Position numbers and translations under genes: made by a program
Shown here: positions 62,461 through 64,000 of the stretch, in pieces
Layout: every line of letters begins with the position of its first letter
How positions within the stretch are numbered: position 1 is the stretch's first letter
Notes under the pieces: model-generated
Databases searched by the model: none
Seen by the model: the letters and a program-made list of their open reading frames with translations, nothing else
Told to the model about the DNA's origin: nothing
Source: Chryseobacterium sp. MYb264
GTDB lineage: Bacteria > Bacteroidota > Bacteroidia > Flavobacteriales > Weeksellaceae
Assembly (NCBI RefSeq): GCF_035974275.1
Contig: NZ_CP142422.1
Location: 1,736,001-1,800,000 of the forward strand
Direction of reading: 5' to 3'
Length of the DNA stretch: 64,000 bases

Positions 62461-63705
62461 ATGAAAATAAAAAGGCTTAATATCATCATTACTCTCGGAC
62501 TTCTGGCGATTGTTGGGATTCTGATTGCGCAGCTTTTATGGACGAAGCAGGCCTATAACATCGAAAATCAGAAGTTTAACCAAAAGGTAAACATCGCGTT
62601 GATGGAAGTTGTTGAAAAGCTTTCCGGCGAGGCCACATTCACCGAAAATCCGGTACAGAATATTGCCAATGATTATTATCTGGTGAATGTAAACAATGAA
62701 ATTCATCCCACGGTTTTGGAATATTACCTTAAAACAGAATTTAATCGTGTTCAGATCAATACCAATTATGTATATGCTTTGTATAATTGCAGAAGTGACC
62801 GGATGATCTACGGAAAATACGTTTCTCCTAATCAGAAAAATCCAAAAAATAAAGAGATCAAATTTCCTAAGCATAAAAATCTCGTCTATTATTTTTCCAT
62901 CAGTTTTCCGGATAAAACGAGCTATTTAATCAGTTCATTACGCTTCTGGTATTTGCTGACCTTTGCCCTGATCATTATTCTGGCAGTGTATGTGTATTCT
63001 ATTTACACTATCATTCAGCAAAAGAAATTTTCAGAGCTGCAAAGGGATTTTATCAATAATATGACCCATGAATTTAAAACGCCTTTATCGTCCATTCTTT
63101 TGGCTTCAGAAGCATTGAATAAACAGGAATCGGTGAAGGAAAATCCGAAGTTGCAAACCTATACTTCCATCATTATCAACCAAAGTTTTAAGCTGAATGA
63201 CCACATCGAAAAAATATTGAATATCGCCAAAAATGATGCTTCGGGATTATCTTTAAAACCTCAAAAAATCGTATTATTTCCTTTCATTCAAAACATTGCC
63301 GAAAATATTCAGCAAAAAAATGAAAAGACTAAAATTATCCTCGAAATTCCAGAAAATATTTCGATTCAGGCGGATGAATTTCACTTTAACAATATCATTT
63401 GTAATATTCTGGAAAATTCAATTAAATATTGCGAAACCAGTCCGGAAATCATTATTTCTTTATTAAAAGATTCAAAAGGCTTATATTTAAAGTTTAAAGA
63501 CAACGGAATGGGGATTCCTGCTAAGAATATCCCTTATATTTTTGATAAATTTTACCGCGTGAAAACGGCAAAAAGTGATGAGGTAAATGGTTTCGGGCTG
63601 GGATTATTTTATGTAAAAAAGATTGTTCAGCAACATCAATGGAAAATTTCTGTTGAAAATAACAGCGATCAGGGAATCAACACTACTCTATTTTTTCCGT
63701 CTTAA
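62461..63705 (+). CDS. Sensor histidine kinase
   Basis: The 414-residue membrane kinase has transmembrane segments at about 7-27 and 160-184 with a periplasmic sensor of about 130 residues between. The H-box DFINNMTHEFKTPLSSI carries phospho-accepting His203. ATP-binding boxes follow: NIICNILENSIKYC (N), KDNGMGIPAKN (G1), FYRV and GFGLGLFYVKKIV (G2). Its response regulator gene starts 17 bases after its stop. The signal is unknown; the sensor domain matches no named family that I recognise. Confidence 0.93.
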   Translation: MKIKRLNIIITLGLLAIVGILIAQLLWTKQAYNIENQKFNQKVNIALMEVVEKLSGEATFTENPVQNIANDYYLVNVNNEIHPTVLEYYLKTEFNRVQINTNYVYALYNCRSDRMIYGKYVSPNQKNPKNKEIKFPKHKNLVYYFSISFPDKTSYLISSLRFWYLLTFALIIILAVYVYSIYTIIQQKKFSELQRDFINNMTHEFKTPLSSILLASEALNKQESVKENPKLQTYTSIIINQSFKLNDHIEKILNIAKNDASGLSLKPQKIVLFPFIQNIAENIQQKNEKTKIILEIPENISIQADEFHFNNIICNILENSIKYCETSPEIIISLLKDSKGLYLKFKDNGMGIPAKNIPYIFDKFYRVKTAKSDEVNGFGLGLFYVKKIVQQHQWKISVENNSDQGINTTLFFPS

Positions 63706-63722
63706 TTTTTAATGCAAAACCC

Positions 63723-64000
63723 ATGGAAAAATCTAAAATTTTATACGCCGAAGATGATCAAACGATTGCTTTTCTTATTCAGGACAGCCTGGAAAACTAC
63801 TATCAAATCAATCATTATTCGGATGGAAGATCTGCCCTGGAAGCATTTGGCAGACAAAGTTTTGATATTTGTCTGCTGGATATTATGATGCCAGAAATCA
63901 ACGGTTTTGAAGTCGCCAAACAAATCCGCAGCAAAAATTCTGAAGTTCCTATTATTTTTATTTCAGCAAAAACATTGAAGGAAGACCGGATAAAAGGACT
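63723..64000 (+). CDS. Response regulator, 5' part only
   Basis: The 92 codons up to the window edge encode a receiver domain (MEKSKILYAEDDQTIAFLIQ). Acidic residues E10, D11 and D12 and phospho-accepting Asp53 (ICLLDIMMPEINGFEV) are in place, as are ISAKT (Ser) and the Lys after it. The output domain is outside the window; an OmpR type is most common after such kinases. Confidence 0.92.
   Translation, partial: MEKSKILYAEDDQTIAFLIQDSLENYYQINHYSDGRSALEAFGRQSFDICLLDIMMPEINGFEVAKQIRSKNSEVPIIFISAKTLKEDRIKG

Overview
The window comes from a low-GC member of the Bacteroidota, most likely Chryseobacterium or a close relative in the Weeksellaceae. The evidence is an IND-like subclass B1 metallo-beta-lactamase, Bacteroidota-type promoter elements (TAnnTTTG at -7), few Shine-Dalgarno sites, and many flavobacterial gene families. 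I made no database search, so the genus is an inference.

The main content (about 1-44 kb) is an extracellular contractile injection system (eCIS, the Afp/PVC-like phage-tail family) with its cargo. A single leftward operon of about 24 kb (33501 down to 8777) encodes, in order: a Pvc16/DUF4255-type terminator protein, two sheath proteins, a tube protein, a third sheath protein, a second identical tube protein, a third tube-like protein, a DUF5908 peptide, a LysM baseplate protein, a VgrG-like spike, a PAAR tip, a gp25-like wedge, two large baseplate proteins, and at the distal end two large paralogous proteins with PKD/Ig-like repeats plus two unknowns that could form fibres or surface structures. 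The divergent right arm encodes a Cys-rich small protein and the CIS tape-measure protein. No AAA+ ATPase (Afp15/Pvc15 type) is present in the window.

Two giant proteins of 1344 and 1330 residues lie beyond the structural genes, one on each side. They share about 140 N-terminal residues but differ in the rest, and end in different nuclease-like domains (an NS_2-type endonuclease and an AHH-motif HNH nuclease). Both are followed by immunity-like genes and then by displaced toxin-tip plus immunity cassettes, as in Rhs/CdiA systems. I read them as modular eCIS effectors with a common N-terminal loading module. Between the left effector and the operon lies a small regulatory and lysis-like island: a holin-like membrane protein, two small basic/HTH proteins, and an S24 (LexA/CI-like) repressor with an intact autocleavage site and a palindromic operator.

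The right third (44-64 kb) is chromosomal accessory and housekeeping sequence: the beta-lactamase; a porin/SdiA-regulated-like/lipoprotein operon; a haem-binding cytochrome P460-like operon; a cluster of small oxidoreductase, monooxygenase, SnoaL, VOC and SDR genes with a Crp-family regulator; a MarR/universal stress pair; an alkaline phosphatase; a zinc-type CobW GTPase and MerC protein divergent from a Fur/Zur-family regulator with a shared palindrome; a DUF1573 protein; and a two-component system cut by the window end. Mobile and repeat material is common: a RAYT pseudogene flanked by REP-like hairpins, two families of miniature inverted-repeat elements, dispersed intergenic repeats, and a 2-kb tube-sheath duplication.
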